NCBI RefSeq assembly: GCF_030295405.1
Contig: NZ_AP027080.1
Location: forward strand, 2,232,001 to 2,296,000
Length of the DNA: 64,000 nucleotides
Direction: 5' to 3'
Source of the DNA: Mesoterricola silvestris
Lineage (GTDB): Bacteria > Acidobacteriota > Holophagae > Holophagales > Holophagaceae
Shown here: positions 44,412 to 53,322 of the stretch, piece by piece
Numbering within the stretch: the first letter of the stretch is position 1
How the letters are laid out: each line of letters starts with the position of its first letter
Made by a program: the position numbers and the translations under genes
Notes under the pieces: generated by a model
Told to the model about the DNA's origin: nothing
Databases searched by the model: none
What the model saw: the letters and a program-made list of their open reading frames with translations, nothing else

Positions 44412-46231
44412 GGCGCCTCCGCGGTCGTGGAGGCCGGTTTCCAGGCCTTGGCCGCGGTCAGGGCTCCCAGGAGCGCCGCCCTCTGGGGTTCGGCGAAGGT
44501 GCGCACCCGGGGGGCCGCGGGGCGCGGCGCGGGGGCCCGGGCCTCGGGCGGGGCCTTGGGGGCCGCGGGCTCGGCCAGGGCGCCCTCCAGGACGATGAGG
44601 CGGTGCCGGGCGCGGGAATAGGCCGTGTAGGCCAGGCGGGGGCCATCGGGGTGCCGGTAGGCGGGGGCCAGGTAGATCACCACGTCGGACTCCAGGCCCT
44701 TGTACGCATGCACCGTGCCCATGTGGACCCGGCCCGCGGCGTCCCCCTCCCACCAGTCCGGGACGGTGTTGAGGCGCCAGGGGCCCAGCTCCTGGCCGTC
44801 CTTCAGGCCCAGGGTGCCCGGGCGGTGGGGGGCGAGGATCAGCACCTGGCGGCTCTGGATCCCCTCCCTGGCCAGGTCCGACAGGTGCGCGGCGAGGTCG
44901 GCCTTCCAGGTGGCGGGAGCGCTGCGGCGCAGGAGCACGGCGCCTTCGTCGGGGCCCGCCGGGGGCGGTTCCCACCCGCAGGCGGGGAAGGCGAGGCAGG
45001 CGGCGCGGCGGATGGCGGCGTTCTGGCGCAGGCTGAGGTCGAGCCTCCACGCGCGGCCCAGGTGGTGGCGGGCCTCCCGGTAGAGGCTCTGGGCCGGGTC
45101 CTCCAGGAGGAGGGTGGGGTCCCTTTCCGGATCCCGCAGCAGGCCCAGCAGGGGGCGCACCCAGGAGGGGTCCAGGTCCTGGGCCTCGTCCACCACCAGG
45201 GCGTCCCAGCCGGGTTCGCCGCCGGATGCGCCCTCCCGCAGCAGGGCCTCCATGCCCTCCGGCACGTCCCGGTTGAAGAAGTCCTCGGCCCTGCCGAAGG
45301 CCGGAAGCCGTTCGGCCTGGGTGAGCAGGTTCACGGCCAGGTCGTGGTAGGTGCTCACGAAGACCCGGTCGGCGCGGATGAGGTCGTCCAGGGCGCACTG
45401 GGTGGCGAAGGTGAGGGCCCGGTTGAAGGCCACCACCAGCACCCGCCGCCCCTCCGAGGCCCACAGGCGCGTCACCTGGCGCGCCAGGAGGGACTTGCCC
45501 GAACCCGGTCCGCCCTGGAGGTGGTAGCGGCCGCGGCTGAAGTTCTGGGCCAGGTGGTTCAGGAACATGGCCGACGTCCGGTCCTGGTGCTGGCCTTCGG
45601 CCTGCATCACCTCGGCCAGGCTGGGCGGGGGAAGCAGCTGGGGCACCATGGCGTCCAGGATGCGCTTGAGCGCGTCGGGCCGCACCTCGTGATGCCTCGC
45701 GTCGGGTCCCCGGCGCCATTCTTCCCAGGGAAGGCCCCCGGTCACGGCCTCCCGCAGGGCCAGGAAGGGCTGCGAGAGCTTGTCCCGGGTGAGGATGCGG
45801 CTGGCGGGAAGGTCCGGCCCCAGGGCCTGGCCCGGCCTCAGCGCCAGGGAGGGCAGGGCCAGCACCCGGGTGATCTGGGGCACGAAGCCCGCGCCGGCCT
45901 CCTTGAGGAAATGGAGGAGGGCGTACTGCTGGGCCAGGAGCTGCTCGCCGGGGCTCTCGTCCAGGCGTTCCGTGCGGCCCCCGTGGCGCCGGACCCAGTG
46001 ATCCCCCTGGGGCTCCACGCCGCTGCCCTTGACTTCGATGATGACCAGCCCCAGTTCCGGATGGACCACCAGGAAATCGATCTCCCGGTCCCGGTTGGCC
46101 TCCGCGTCCAGGATGCGCAGACGCGCGAAGACATGGGCCTCCCCGGGCAGGGTGCGCAGGGCGCGGAGCACGTCCTGTTCGCTGTGCAGGCCGGGGGGGA
46201 TGCGGGGGGGATCGGGGTGGAGGATGGGCAT
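44408..46231 (-). CDS. NERD nuclease-like domain fused to UvrD/DUF2075-type SF1 helicase
   Basis: 607 residues from the ATG at 46231. N-terminal NERD domain (about 15-125) with the PD-(D/E)XK triad visible as Asp52 (REIDFLVV), Glu66 and Lys68 (IIEVKG). Then an SF1 helicase: Walker A GGPGSGKS (240-247), motif Ia VVAFNRAL, motif II VVDEAQDL (348-349), LSLRQNAAIRR, and late motifs GTVHAYKGLESD and YTAYSRARHRLIVL. It should bind and translocate on DNA and may cut it. It is coupled to the WYL regulator and starts a three-gene minus-strand run. Confidence 0.88.
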   Translation of the reverse strand: MPILHPDPPRIPPGLHSEQDVLRALRTLPGEAHVFARLRILDAEANRDREIDFLVVHPELGLVIIEVKGSGVEPQGDHWVRRHGGRTERLDESPGEQLLAQQYALLHFLKEAGAGFVPQITRVLALPSLALRPGQALGPDLPASRILTRDKLSQPFLALREAVTGGLPWEEWRRGPDARHHEVRPDALKRILDAMVPQLLPPPSLAEVMQAEGQHQDRTSAMFLNHLAQNFSRGRYHLQGGPGSGKSLLARQVTRLWASEGRRVLVVAFNRALTFATQCALDDLIRADRVFVSTYHDLAVNLLTQAERLPAFGRAEDFFNRDVPEGMEALLREGASGGEPGWDALVVDEAQDLDPSWVRPLLGLLRDPERDPTLLLEDPAQSLYREARHHLGRAWRLDLSLRQNAAIRRAACLAFPACGWEPPPAGPDEGAVLLRRSAPATWKADLAAHLSDLAREGIQSRQVLILAPHRPGTLGLKDGQELGPWRLNTVPDWWEGDAAGRVHMGTVHAYKGLESDVVIYLAPAYRHPDGPRLAYTAYSRARHRLIVLEGALAEPAAPKAPPEARAPAPRPAAPRVRTFAEPQRAALLGALTAAKAWKPASTTAEAP

Positions 46232-46392
46232 GGGTTTCGCTGAAATCTTGGCACATGGCCCCGCCCAACGCCAGCCAGGGGCCTGTCCACGGAGCGGGTT
46301 CCCGAACACCCCGGGGCCGATCCCTGAATCCCCGGGACGGGCCGATCTGTCATGCTTGTCCCATCCTTCATATCCATGCCCCCGGAGTCCCC

Positions 46393-47700
46393 GTGATCCG
46401 CAAGCCCTGGTTTCGCTCAAGCACCTTCTGGATCTTCTTCGGCCTGCTCATGGGCGTCGTCCTGGGCGGCTTCCTGCCCGCGGATCGCCACCCCTTCGCC
46501 TATGAATCCTTCCGGTTCCTGTCCAAGGCCTTCATCAGCCTCATCAAGAGCATCATCGTCCCCATCCTGGTGGCCACGGTCATCACGGGCATCGCCCAGA
46601 CCGGGGACATCAAGGCGGTGGGGCGCATGGGCGGCAAGGCCCTGCTGTATTTCGAGGTCGTCACCACCCTGGCCCTGGCCATCGGGCTCTTCGTGGCCAA
46701 CTGGATCCGCCCCGGCGCGGGCCTGCCCCTGAAGGCCACGGAGCACCTGGCGCTGGCGGTGCAGAAATCCGGGTGGGAGGTGGCCCTCCACGCCTTCCCC
46801 ACGAATTTCTTCAAGCACGCCGCCGAGGCCGACGTGCTTCCGGTGGTGGTGTTCTCGGCGCTCATCGGCATCGCCCTCACCCGGGTGCCCGACAAGGGCC
46901 GGCCCGTGCTGGCCTTCTTCGAGGGGCTGGCGCAGGTGATGTTCAAGTACACCGATATGATCATGACCCTCACCCCGCTGGGCGTCTTCGGCGCCATGGC
47001 CTACAACGTCAGCCACATGGCCGCGGGGCAGGCCGTCAACGGCGTGTTCGTGCAGGGTTGGGCCGCCGTGGGCCACCTGCTGGGGCAGTACGCCAAGCTG
47101 GTGGGGAGCCTGTACCTGGCCCTGATCCTCCTGGTGGTGCTGGTTTTCATCCCGGTCATGCTGACCTTCCGCATCCCGGTCCTGGGCTTCTTCCGGGCCA
47201 TCAAGGACCCGGCCCTCACCGCCTACTCCACCGCCTCCAGCGAAGCGGCCCTGCCCAAGCTCCTGGAGGAGATGGTGCGCTTCGGCGTTCCCCGGCGGGT
47301 GGCGAGCTTCGTCATCCCCACGGGCTACAGCTTCAACCTGGACGGGTCCACCCTCTACCTGGTGCTCGCCAGCCTGGCTATCGCCCAGGCGGCAGGCATT
47401 TCCATGACCCTGGGCCAGCAGATCTCCATGATGGTGATGTTCATGCTCACCTCCAAGGGGGTGGCGGGGGTGCCCCGGGCGACCCTCGTGATCATCGCCG
47501 CCACCTGCGCCAGCTTCGGCCTGCCCGGGGAGGCCGGCGTGGCCATGATCCTGGCGGTGGACGAGATCATGGACATGGCCCGCACCACCGTCAATGTCAC
47601 GGGCAACGGCCTGGCCAGCGCGGTCGTCGCCCGGTGGGAGGGGGTGTTCCGGGAAGGGGAGGGCGGGACGGAGGAGGAGGACCTGGAACCCTCTTCTTGA
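46393..47700 (+). CDS. Dicarboxylate/amino acid:cation symporter (DAACS family)
   Basis: 435 residues from a GTG with GGAG upstream; the longer frame lacks support. Eight membrane helices plus two re-entrant hairpins. Signatures are the serine-rich hairpin TAYSTASSEAALPKLLEE, the NLDGSTLYL helix and DEIMDMARTTVNVTGNG in the last helix, the substrate- and sodium-binding motifs of GltP/GltT/DctA. Imports glutamate, aspartate or C4-dicarboxylates with H+ or Na+. A PAS protein gene follows 65 bases downstream. Confidence 0.93.
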   Translation: MIRKPWFRSSTFWIFFGLLMGVVLGGFLPADRHPFAYESFRFLSKAFISLIKSIIVPILVATVITGIAQTGDIKAVGRMGGKALLYFEVVTTLALAIGLFVANWIRPGAGLPLKATEHLALAVQKSGWEVALHAFPTNFFKHAAEADVLPVVVFSALIGIALTRVPDKGRPVLAFFEGLAQVMFKYTDMIMTLTPLGVFGAMAYNVSHMAAGQAVNGVFVQGWAAVGHLLGQYAKLVGSLYLALILLVVLVFIPVMLTFRIPVLGFFRAIKDPALTAYSTASSEAALPKLLEEMVRFGVPRRVASFVIPTGYSFNLDGSTLYLVLASLAIAQAAGISMTLGQQISMMVMFMLTSKGVAGVPRATLVIIAATCASFGLPGEAGVAMILAVDEIMDMARTTVNVTGNGLASAVVARWEGVFREGEGGTEEEDLEPSS

Positions 47701-47765
47701 CGGAATCTTGATGCCCCGGCCCGCCCGGAGGCCGCTACCATGGCTGATCCCCGGCAGGTGTCCCC

Positions 47766-48380
47766 ATGTCCTCCACAGAACCCATCCTCCAGCCCGGCGA
47801 ATACGCGGTCCTGGTCGAGCAGGCCCCGATCCTCATCTGGAGGGCGGGCACCGACGCCCTGTGCGACTACTTCAATTCCCGGTGGCTGGACTTCACCGGG
47901 CGCACCCTGGCCCAGGAGCTGGGCAACGGCTGGGCCGAGGGCGTGCACCCGGAGGATCTCCAGCGGTGCCTGGACCTTTACCTGGACCACTTCGGCCGCC
48001 ACGCGCCCTTCGAGATGGAGTACCGCCTGCGGCGCCACGACGGCGCCTGGCGGTGGATCTCCGACCGGGGCACGCCCATGTTCGGCGCGGACGGGGCCTT
48101 CGCGGGCTTCATCGGCAGCTGCACCGATATCACCGACCGCGTGGAGGCCCAGGAGGCCCTCGCCGCCGCCCAGGCCACCCGGATCCGCACCCTCCAGGGC
48201 CTCCTCCCCATCTGCATGTGCTGCAAGAAGATCAAGAACGACCAAGGGTACTGGGAGGTGCTGGAGAAGTACGTGCGCGACAACTCCGAGGCCGATTTCT
48301 CCCACGGCCTCTGCCCCGAATGCTTCCCCACCTACGTGGCCCGGCTCCAGGAGGAGGCGGACCGGCTCCTGGGGGGGTGA
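47766..48380 (+). CDS. PAS-domain protein with C-terminal zinc-finger-like motif
   Basis: 204 residues. PAS domain (about 12-130) with the WRWISDRGTPMFGADGAFAGFIGSCTDIT end typical of PAC. The C-terminal part has LLPICMCCKKIKNDQGYWEVLEKYV and GLCPECF: two CxxC pairs around a Trp-containing loop, a module common in bacterial signalling proteins that may bind metal. No kinase or cyclase domain, so it may be a sensor acting on a partner. Its stop is at the edge of a minimal repeat element. Confidence 0.85.
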   Translation: MSSTEPILQPGEYAVLVEQAPILIWRAGTDALCDYFNSRWLDFTGRTLAQELGNGWAEGVHPEDLQRCLDLYLDHFGRHAPFEMEYRLRRHDGAWRWISDRGTPMFGADGAFAGFIGSCTDITDRVEAQEALAAAQATRIRTLQGLLPICMCCKKIKNDQGYWEVLEKYVRDNSEADFSHGLCPECFPTYVARLQEEADRLLGG

Positions 48381-48440
48381 TCGCGCGGGCTCCGGACCTG
48401 CTTCGGCGAATCAGTGGCGAAGGTCCGGGACACGTGCGAT
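48380..48440. repeat. Minimal hairpin-repeat element between convergent genes
   Basis: 61 bases with two inverted ends resembling the terminal repeats of copies B and C: ATCGCGCGGGCTCCGGACCT at the left and GGTCCGGGACACGTGCGAT at the right (48422-48440), with about 20 bases between. It lies between the PAS gene and the acid phosphatase gene and forms the last coding bases of the latter (48411-48440). Confidence 0.6.
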
Positions 48441-49187
48441 GCCCTGGGCAGGCCGGGCGGCCTGGATCTCCTGGGCGCAGGCCGCCATGGACTCCCGGAA
48501 GGCTGGGTTGGTCCTCATGGCCTTCACGGCGATCGCGGCGAGGTGCTTGCCGCCCATGTCGTCGGAGGGGAAGTGCATGCCCGCGAGCATGCGGCTCCAG
48601 GCGGCCCTGTGGGCCCATTTGGTCAGGGCCTCGCGCCGGTCGGGGACGAGCTCGCCCAGGAGTTCGACCAGGATGAAGATGGAGGTGGAATGCCCGCTGG
48701 GGTAGGAGTAGAAGCCCGCGGGGGGCTCGCCCTTGGGCCAGGGCAGGATGGGGACGCAGGGCTTGACCCGGGCGTCGAAGTACGGGGGGCGGAGCCGGCG
48801 GAACGTGAGCTTGGCGACCTTGTTCAGGTGCTCGCCGTCCCCCAGGGCCTCCTCCAGGAACTGGGCGCAGCGGGGCAGGGCGGCCCGGGTGAACCAGGGC
48901 CCCACGGCGGCGCCGGCGGCGAAGATGTCCAGGTGGTCCAGTCCCCGGGCCCAGGCCACCTCGGCCTCGGTGCGCCAGGCCTGGAGCTGGAGGATCGTCT
49001 CCAGGTCGGCCTCGGCGGCCAGGGTCCCCGGGAGGGGCGGTGCGGGCAGGGCGGACAGATCCAGGGTGGCGGCGTCCACGAAATTGCGGGTGGCCTCCGG
49101 GTACCGGCCGCGGCGGGCCTGGGCCTGGGCCGGGGTCCAGCCGGCCAGCAGCAGCATGGGAAGTGCCAGGAGTGCGATTGCCTTCAT
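48411..49187 (-). CDS. Secreted class A-type acid phosphatase (PAP2 family)
   Basis: 258 residues with a signal peptide (about 1-22, ending PAQAQ), GAGG upstream of the ATG. PAP2 signature blocks: KLTFRRLRPPY (KxxxxxxRP), YPSGHSTS (PSGH), and SRMLAGMHFPSD (SRxxxxxHxxxD), as in class A nonspecific acid phosphatases such as PhoN. Periplasmic release of phosphate from esters. The last ten codons (IARVPDLRH) lie in a repeat element, so the native end may have been replaced. Confidence 0.88.
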   Translation of the reverse strand: MKAIALLALPMLLLAGWTPAQAQARRGRYPEATRNFVDAATLDLSALPAPPLPGTLAAEADLETILQLQAWRTEAEVAWARGLDHLDIFAAGAAVGPWFTRAALPRCAQFLEEALGDGEHLNKVAKLTFRRLRPPYFDARVKPCVPILPWPKGEPPAGFYSYPSGHSTSIFILVELLGELVPDRREALTKWAHRAAWSRMLAGMHFPSDDMGGKHLAAIAVKAMRTNPAFRESMAACAQEIQAARPAQGIARVPDLRH

Positions 49188-49272
49188 GTGCCTCGTCCTT
49201 CCGTGAAACCTTCGGAGTCTTGGGGTTGTAATGCCCAATATAACCGGGTTTCCCTGGCGGGCGGGGCCGCGG

Positions 49273-51003
49273 CTACGCCGAGGGCCACCGGCGCGCGGCC
49301 TCTTCGCGCAGGAGGTACTTCTGGATCTTGCCGCTGGCGGTCATGGGGTAGGCCTCCACGAAGGCCACGAAGCGGGGGATCTTGTACCAGGCGATGCGGC
49401 CGCGGCAGAAGTCCTGGACGTCGGCTTCGGAGAGGTCGGCGCCGGGGCGGAGGATGATGAAGGCGGCGCACTGCTCGCCGTACCGGGCGCTGGGGACGCC
49501 CACCACCTGCACGTCTGAGACGCCCTCCAGGTGGTGGATGTACTCCTCCAGCTCCTTGGGGTAGATGTTCTCGCCGCCGCGGATGATCATGTCCTTGAGG
49601 CGTCCGGTGACGCGGTAGTAGCCTTCGGCGTCCATGGTGCCGATGTCGCCCGAGTGGAGCCAGCCGTCGGCGTCCACGCACTGGCGGGTCTCGTCGGGCA
49701 TGCGGTAGTAGCCCGCCATGGTGGTGTAGCCCCGGCTGCAGAGCTCCCCCTGCTCGCCCAGGGCGGCCACCTCGCCGGATTCCGTGACCACCGCCATCTC
49801 GATGCCGGGCATGGCCCGGCCCACGGTGGCGCACTTCACCTCCAGGCTGGGCTCGTCGAAGCGGGTCTGGGTGACCACGGGGCTGGATTCCGTGAGGCCG
49901 TAGCAGATGGTCAGTTCGGACATGTGCATGCGGTCCACGCAGGCGCGCATGGTCTTCACGGGGCAGGGGGAGCCGGCCATGATCCCGGTCCGCAGGCTGC
50001 TGAAGTCGAATTTCGGGAAGAGCGGGTGCTCCAGGACGTTGATGAACATCGTGGGCACGCCGTAGAGGGCCGTGCAGGCCTCCCGCTCCACGCTCATCAT
50101 CACCGTCACCGGGTCGTACTTCTCCAGGAGCACCAGGGTGGACCCGTGGCTCACGCAGGCCATGACCCCCAGCACGCACCCGAAGCAGTGGAAGAGCGGC
50201 ACCGGGATGCACACCCGGTCCAGGCGGGTGAGATTCTGGTTGTGGCCGATCCAGAACCCGTTGTTGAGGATGTTGTGGTGGGTGAGCTGGACGCCCTTGG
50301 GGAAGCCGGTGGTGCCGGAGGTGTACTGCATGTTGATCACGTCGCCGCTGCGCAGCCCGGCCTGGCGGGCCCGGTAGTCCTCGTCCGGCACGGTGCGGGC
50401 CAGGGCCAGCACCTCGGGCACGGCGTACATGCCTCTGTGCTTCTGGGCCCCCAGGAAGACCACGCGCCGGAGGCTGGGGAAGCGCGGGGACCGCAGCTGG
50501 CCCCTGGGGTGGTCCCTGAGCTCGGGCACCAGCTCGAAGAGGGTGGCCACGTAGTCGGTGTCCCGCACGCCGTCGATGATGAAGAGGTTCTCCGTGTCGG
50601 ATTGGCGGAGAAGGTAGTCGATCTCCGTGGACTTGTAGTTGGTGTTCACCGTGAGGAGCACCGCGCCGATGCGGGCCGTTGCGAACTGGAGGGTCACCCA
50701 GTGGGGGACGTTGGTGGCCCAAACCGCCACCTTCTCCCCCTTCCCGACGCCCAGGGCCATGAGGCCCTTGGCCATGAGGTCCACCTGGTCGGAGAACTGC
50801 CGCCAGGTGAGGCGGTAGTCCCGGTCGGCGTACACCACCGCGTCCCCGTCCGGGTTGGCGGCCACGGCGGCGTCCAGGGCCTGGCCGATGGTGAGGTCCC
50901 GGGTGACGGGGAGCCCCTCGGGGGTGGCGCCCATGGACACGGACGACGTGAAGGGGCCCGACACGGGCGCGGTGCCCCGCGGGGAGGCCAGGGAGAAGCT
51001 CAA
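49273..51003 (-). CDS. AMP-forming acyl-CoA synthetase
   Basis: 576 residues from a TTG with GGAGG five bases upstream. ANL superfamily: P-loop-like YTSGTTGFPKG, AMP-binding YGLTESSPV, hinge GRLKDMIIRGGENIYPKELEE and catalytic Lys near the end in SGKIQKY. Activates a fatty or carboxylic acid as its CoA thioester; medium-chain (FadD3/FadK-like) specificity is likely. The XRE-cupin regulator lies 14 bases upstream on the same strand, a common pair. Confidence 0.92.
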   Translation of the reverse strand: MSFSLASPRGTAPVSGPFTSSVSMGATPEGLPVTRDLTIGQALDAAVAANPDGDAVVYADRDYRLTWRQFSDQVDLMAKGLMALGVGKGEKVAVWATNVPHWVTLQFATARIGAVLLTVNTNYKSTEIDYLLRQSDTENLFIIDGVRDTDYVATLFELVPELRDHPRGQLRSPRFPSLRRVVFLGAQKHRGMYAVPEVLALARTVPDEDYRARQAGLRSGDVINMQYTSGTTGFPKGVQLTHHNILNNGFWIGHNQNLTRLDRVCIPVPLFHCFGCVLGVMACVSHGSTLVLLEKYDPVTVMMSVEREACTALYGVPTMFINVLEHPLFPKFDFSSLRTGIMAGSPCPVKTMRACVDRMHMSELTICYGLTESSPVVTQTRFDEPSLEVKCATVGRAMPGIEMAVVTESGEVAALGEQGELCSRGYTTMAGYYRMPDETRQCVDADGWLHSGDIGTMDAEGYYRVTGRLKDMIIRGGENIYPKELEEYIHHLEGVSDVQVVGVPSARYGEQCAAFIILRPGADLSEADVQDFCRGRIAWYKIPRFVAFVEAYPMTASGKIQKYLLREEAARRWPSA

Positions 51004-51017
51004 GGGACCTCCGGCTT

Positions 51018-51572
51018 TCAGAAGGGCTGGAAGATGACCGCGCAGAGGGAGGCGGGGCGCCCCCCGCCGGCGCGCACCAGGTGGGGGACGATGGAGTTGT
51101 AGTACATGGTGTCCCCGGGGCCGAGGGTGTGGACGGCGTCCCCGTACTGCACCACCACCTCGCCGGCGAGGACGATGAGGAACTCCTCGCCTTCGTGGCT
51201 GGAGGGGGCTTCCGCCGGGTCCGGCGCCACCTCGATGAACAGGGGCTCCATGTGCCGGTCGGTCTTGCCGCGGCCCAGGGAGAAGTAGCGGTAGGGACCC
51301 GTGACGGCGTCCGGCGCCTCCCGCTGGCGGTCGCTTGCCCGGACGACGAGGGGATCCTCCCGGTAGTGGTCGTCCATGAAGGTCCCCGGGCGCTGGCCCA
51401 GGGCCCGGGCCAGCTTGAGCAGGGTGCCCAGGGGCGGGTAGGCGCGGCCCTCCTCCACCGCCTCCACCACGCCTGCCGCGACGCCGGCGTTGGCGGCCAG
51501 CTCGGCCCGGCTCAGCCCCAGCCGCTCCCGGAAGGCCGCGATCCGGGTACCCAGTTCCATGGCTTCCGGCAT
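51018..51572 (-). CDS. XRE-family regulator with cupin domain
   Basis: 184 residues from the ATG at 51572 with GGAGG five bases upstream. N-terminal HTH-XRE (about 6-62, LGLSRAELAANAGVAAGVVEAVEEG) and C-terminal cupin (about 100-180) with HEGEEFLIVLAGEVVVQYGD and GDTMYYNSIVPHLV. Such proteins bind a small acid or CoA ester and control the neighbouring acyl-CoA synthetase gene. Divergent from the D,D-peptidase gene. Confidence 0.9.
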   Translation of the reverse strand: MPEAMELGTRIAAFRERLGLSRAELAANAGVAAGVVEAVEEGRAYPPLGTLLKLARALGQRPGTFMDDHYREDPLVVRASDRQREAPDAVTGPYRYFSLGRGKTDRHMEPLFIEVAPDPAEAPSSHEGEEFLIVLAGEVVVQYGDAVHTLGPGDTMYYNSIVPHLVRAGGGRPASLCAVIFQPF

Positions 51573-51781
51573 GCTCGCCTCCAATCTTGAAATCGTTAAA
51601 CATGGAGGAGCCCCGGGGCAATCCATATAACTTTTATCAATCCATGCCAAAGTCGCGCGAATCCCCCGGCCCCCGGACGGGGTGGTATATTTGTTGGCAT
51701 CAGTCAATTCCCAGTTTCGGGGCCCGTTCCCGGATCTGACCTTTCCCAGCTTCATCCGGAAGCGCCACTCCGCGAGCAGCC
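51573..51781. other. Divergent intergenic region
   Basis: 209 bases between the XRE-cupin gene and the D,D-peptidase gene. It is less GC-rich than the rest (ATATAACTTTTATCAATCC near 51626-51645) and must hold two promoters; I cannot fix them, nor see a clear operator dyad. Confidence 0.4.
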
Positions 51782-52705
51782 ATGACCTTGAACCCCTGGG
51801 ACCCTTCGATTTCCTTCCGAGCCCGGCGCGCCGCGGCCACCTTCGCCCTCCTGTTCCTGGGCGGGATCTCCCTGGGGGCCAAGGCCATCCAGCGCCCCGC
51901 CCTGCACAGCGCCTCGGTGCTGGTGCAGGACCAGAAGACGGGGGAGGCGATCCTCCAGAAGCACTCCGACGAGGTGGTGCCCGTGGCCTCCCTCACCAAG
52001 CTCATGACCGCCATGGTCCTCCTGGACAGCAAGGTGGACATGGAGGAGCGCCTGACCATCCTGGAGGAGGACAAGGACCTGCTCCGGCACAGCCACTCCC
52101 GGCTCCCCGTGGGCACCGTGCTCACGCGGTCCCAGGCCCTCCAGCTGGCCCTCATGGCCTCGGAGAACCGGGCCGCCCACGCCCTGGCGCGCACCTACCC
52201 GGGGGGCGTGGCGGCCTTCGTGGCCGAGATGAACGCCAAGGCCCGGGCCATGGGCCTTGCCACGGCCCACTTCGAGGACCCCACGGGACTCTCCTCCGGC
52301 AACGTGGCCTCCGCCTGGGACATGGCCCGCATCGTGGACCAGGCCCACCGCCACCCCCAGGTGAGGGCCTTCTCCACCCGCGTCCGCACCACCGTGGACT
52401 TCAAGCACCACCCCATCGAGTTCCACAACAGCAACATGCTCCTGGCCAGCTCCCGCTGGAGCATCGGGCTTTCCAAGACGGGCTTCATCGACGAGTCCGG
52501 ACAGTGCCTGGTGATGCAGGCCCAGCTGGCCCAGCGGCCCGTCCTCATCGTCCTCCTGGACGCCACGGGCCGGCACTCCCGCTTCGACGACGCCAACCGC
52601 ATCCGGGAATGGATGGAGGGCCCCGCCCCGGAGCGCCGCGAGCGTCCCGCGCGCGCCAGGCGCCACCGGCGGCCCCGTTTACGGGTTGTCTCCCACCGGA
52701 GGTAG
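51782..52705 (+). CDS. D-alanyl-D-alanine carboxypeptidase/endopeptidase (PBP7-like, S11)
   Basis: 307 residues, signal anchor about 15-35. Penicillin-binding S11 motifs: SxxK in ASLTKLM, SxN in ASENRA, KTG in SKTGFI. Length and order resemble PbpG/PBP7 endopeptidases. Trims peptidoglycan in the periplasm. The C-terminal 25 residues are Arg-rich (RRERPARARRHRRPR). The BMC locus starts 100 bases downstream. Confidence 0.9.
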   Translation: MTLNPWDPSISFRARRAAATFALLFLGGISLGAKAIQRPALHSASVLVQDQKTGEAILQKHSDEVVPVASLTKLMTAMVLLDSKVDMEERLTILEEDKDLLRHSHSRLPVGTVLTRSQALQLALMASENRAAHALARTYPGGVAAFVAEMNAKARAMGLATAHFEDPTGLSSGNVASAWDMARIVDQAHRHPQVRAFSTRVRTTVDFKHHPIEFHNSNMLLASSRWSIGLSKTGFIDESGQCLVMQAQLAQRPVLIVLLDATGRHSRFDDANRIREWMEGPAPERRERPARARRHRRPRLRVVSHRR

Positions 52706-52808
52706 TGTTAGGCTTGTTTTTCCCCCGACAGGCAAAAATTTTTCCTTGCCCCGGGTTCCCCGCGGACTGACCAGGTCCGCTGACCTGAATTCTTCCGTAT
52801 GGACGTCC

Positions 52809-53309
52809 ATGGATCCCCAACGGGTCGAGCAGCTCGTTTCTGAAGTGGTGCGGGAGGTGCTCTCCCGTCGCGGGGCCCAGCGCCGGGTCGCCCTGGGCTC
52901 GGATCACGGCGGCTTCGACCTGAAGAAGCGCCTGGCCGGCCTGCTGGAGGCCAAGGGCTTCGGGGTGCTGGACGTGGGCTGCCCGGACAAGACCGCCTGC
53001 GACTACCCGGATTTCGCCAAGGCCGTGGCCCGGGCGGTGCTGGGGGGCGCGTGCGAAATGGGGATCATGATCGACGGGGCGGGCATCGGCTCCTCCATGG
53101 CGTGCAACCGCTTCCCGGGCATCCGGGCCGCGCTCTGCTACGACCTGAAGACCATCCTCAATTCCCGCCAGCACAACAACGCCAACGTCCTCACCCTTGG
53201 GGCGGGGGCCAATCCGCCCGAGGTGGTGGAGCAGATGGTCCTGACCTGGTTGGCGACCCCCTACGAGGGCGGACGGCACCAGAAGCGGGTGGAAAAGATC
53301 GAAAGCTGA
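52809..53309 (+). CDS. RpiB/LacAB-like sugar-phosphate isomerase, BMC-associated
   Basis: 166 residues from MDPQRVEQ. Residues 1-20 form an amphipathic helix ([17 protein letters not shown]) typical of BMC encapsulation peptides; the RpiB fold follows from about 25. Family motifs GSDHGG, DYPDF and [10 protein letters not shown] are kept. The place of the catalytic Cys in CGTG-type RpiB reads DGAG with Asp89, so isomerase chemistry is uncertain. First gene of the BMC operon; in SPU-type BMC loci RpiB-like proteins occur beside deoC. Confidence 0.85.
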   Translation: MDPQRVEQLVSEVVREVLSRRGAQRRVALGSDHGGFDLKKRLAGLLEAKGFGVLDVGCPDKTACDYPDFAKAVARAVLGGACEMGIMIDGAGIGSSMACNRFPGIRAALCYDLKTILNSRQHNNANVLTLGAGANPPEVVEQMVLTWLATPYEGGRHQKRVEKIES

Positions 53310-53322
53310 ACGTGGAGTCGAG

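Noticed and set aside
49273-51621. A 782-residue acyl-CoA synthetase
   Set aside because: The first 200 residues shadow the XRE-cupin gene; the TTG at 51003 has a ribosome-binding site.
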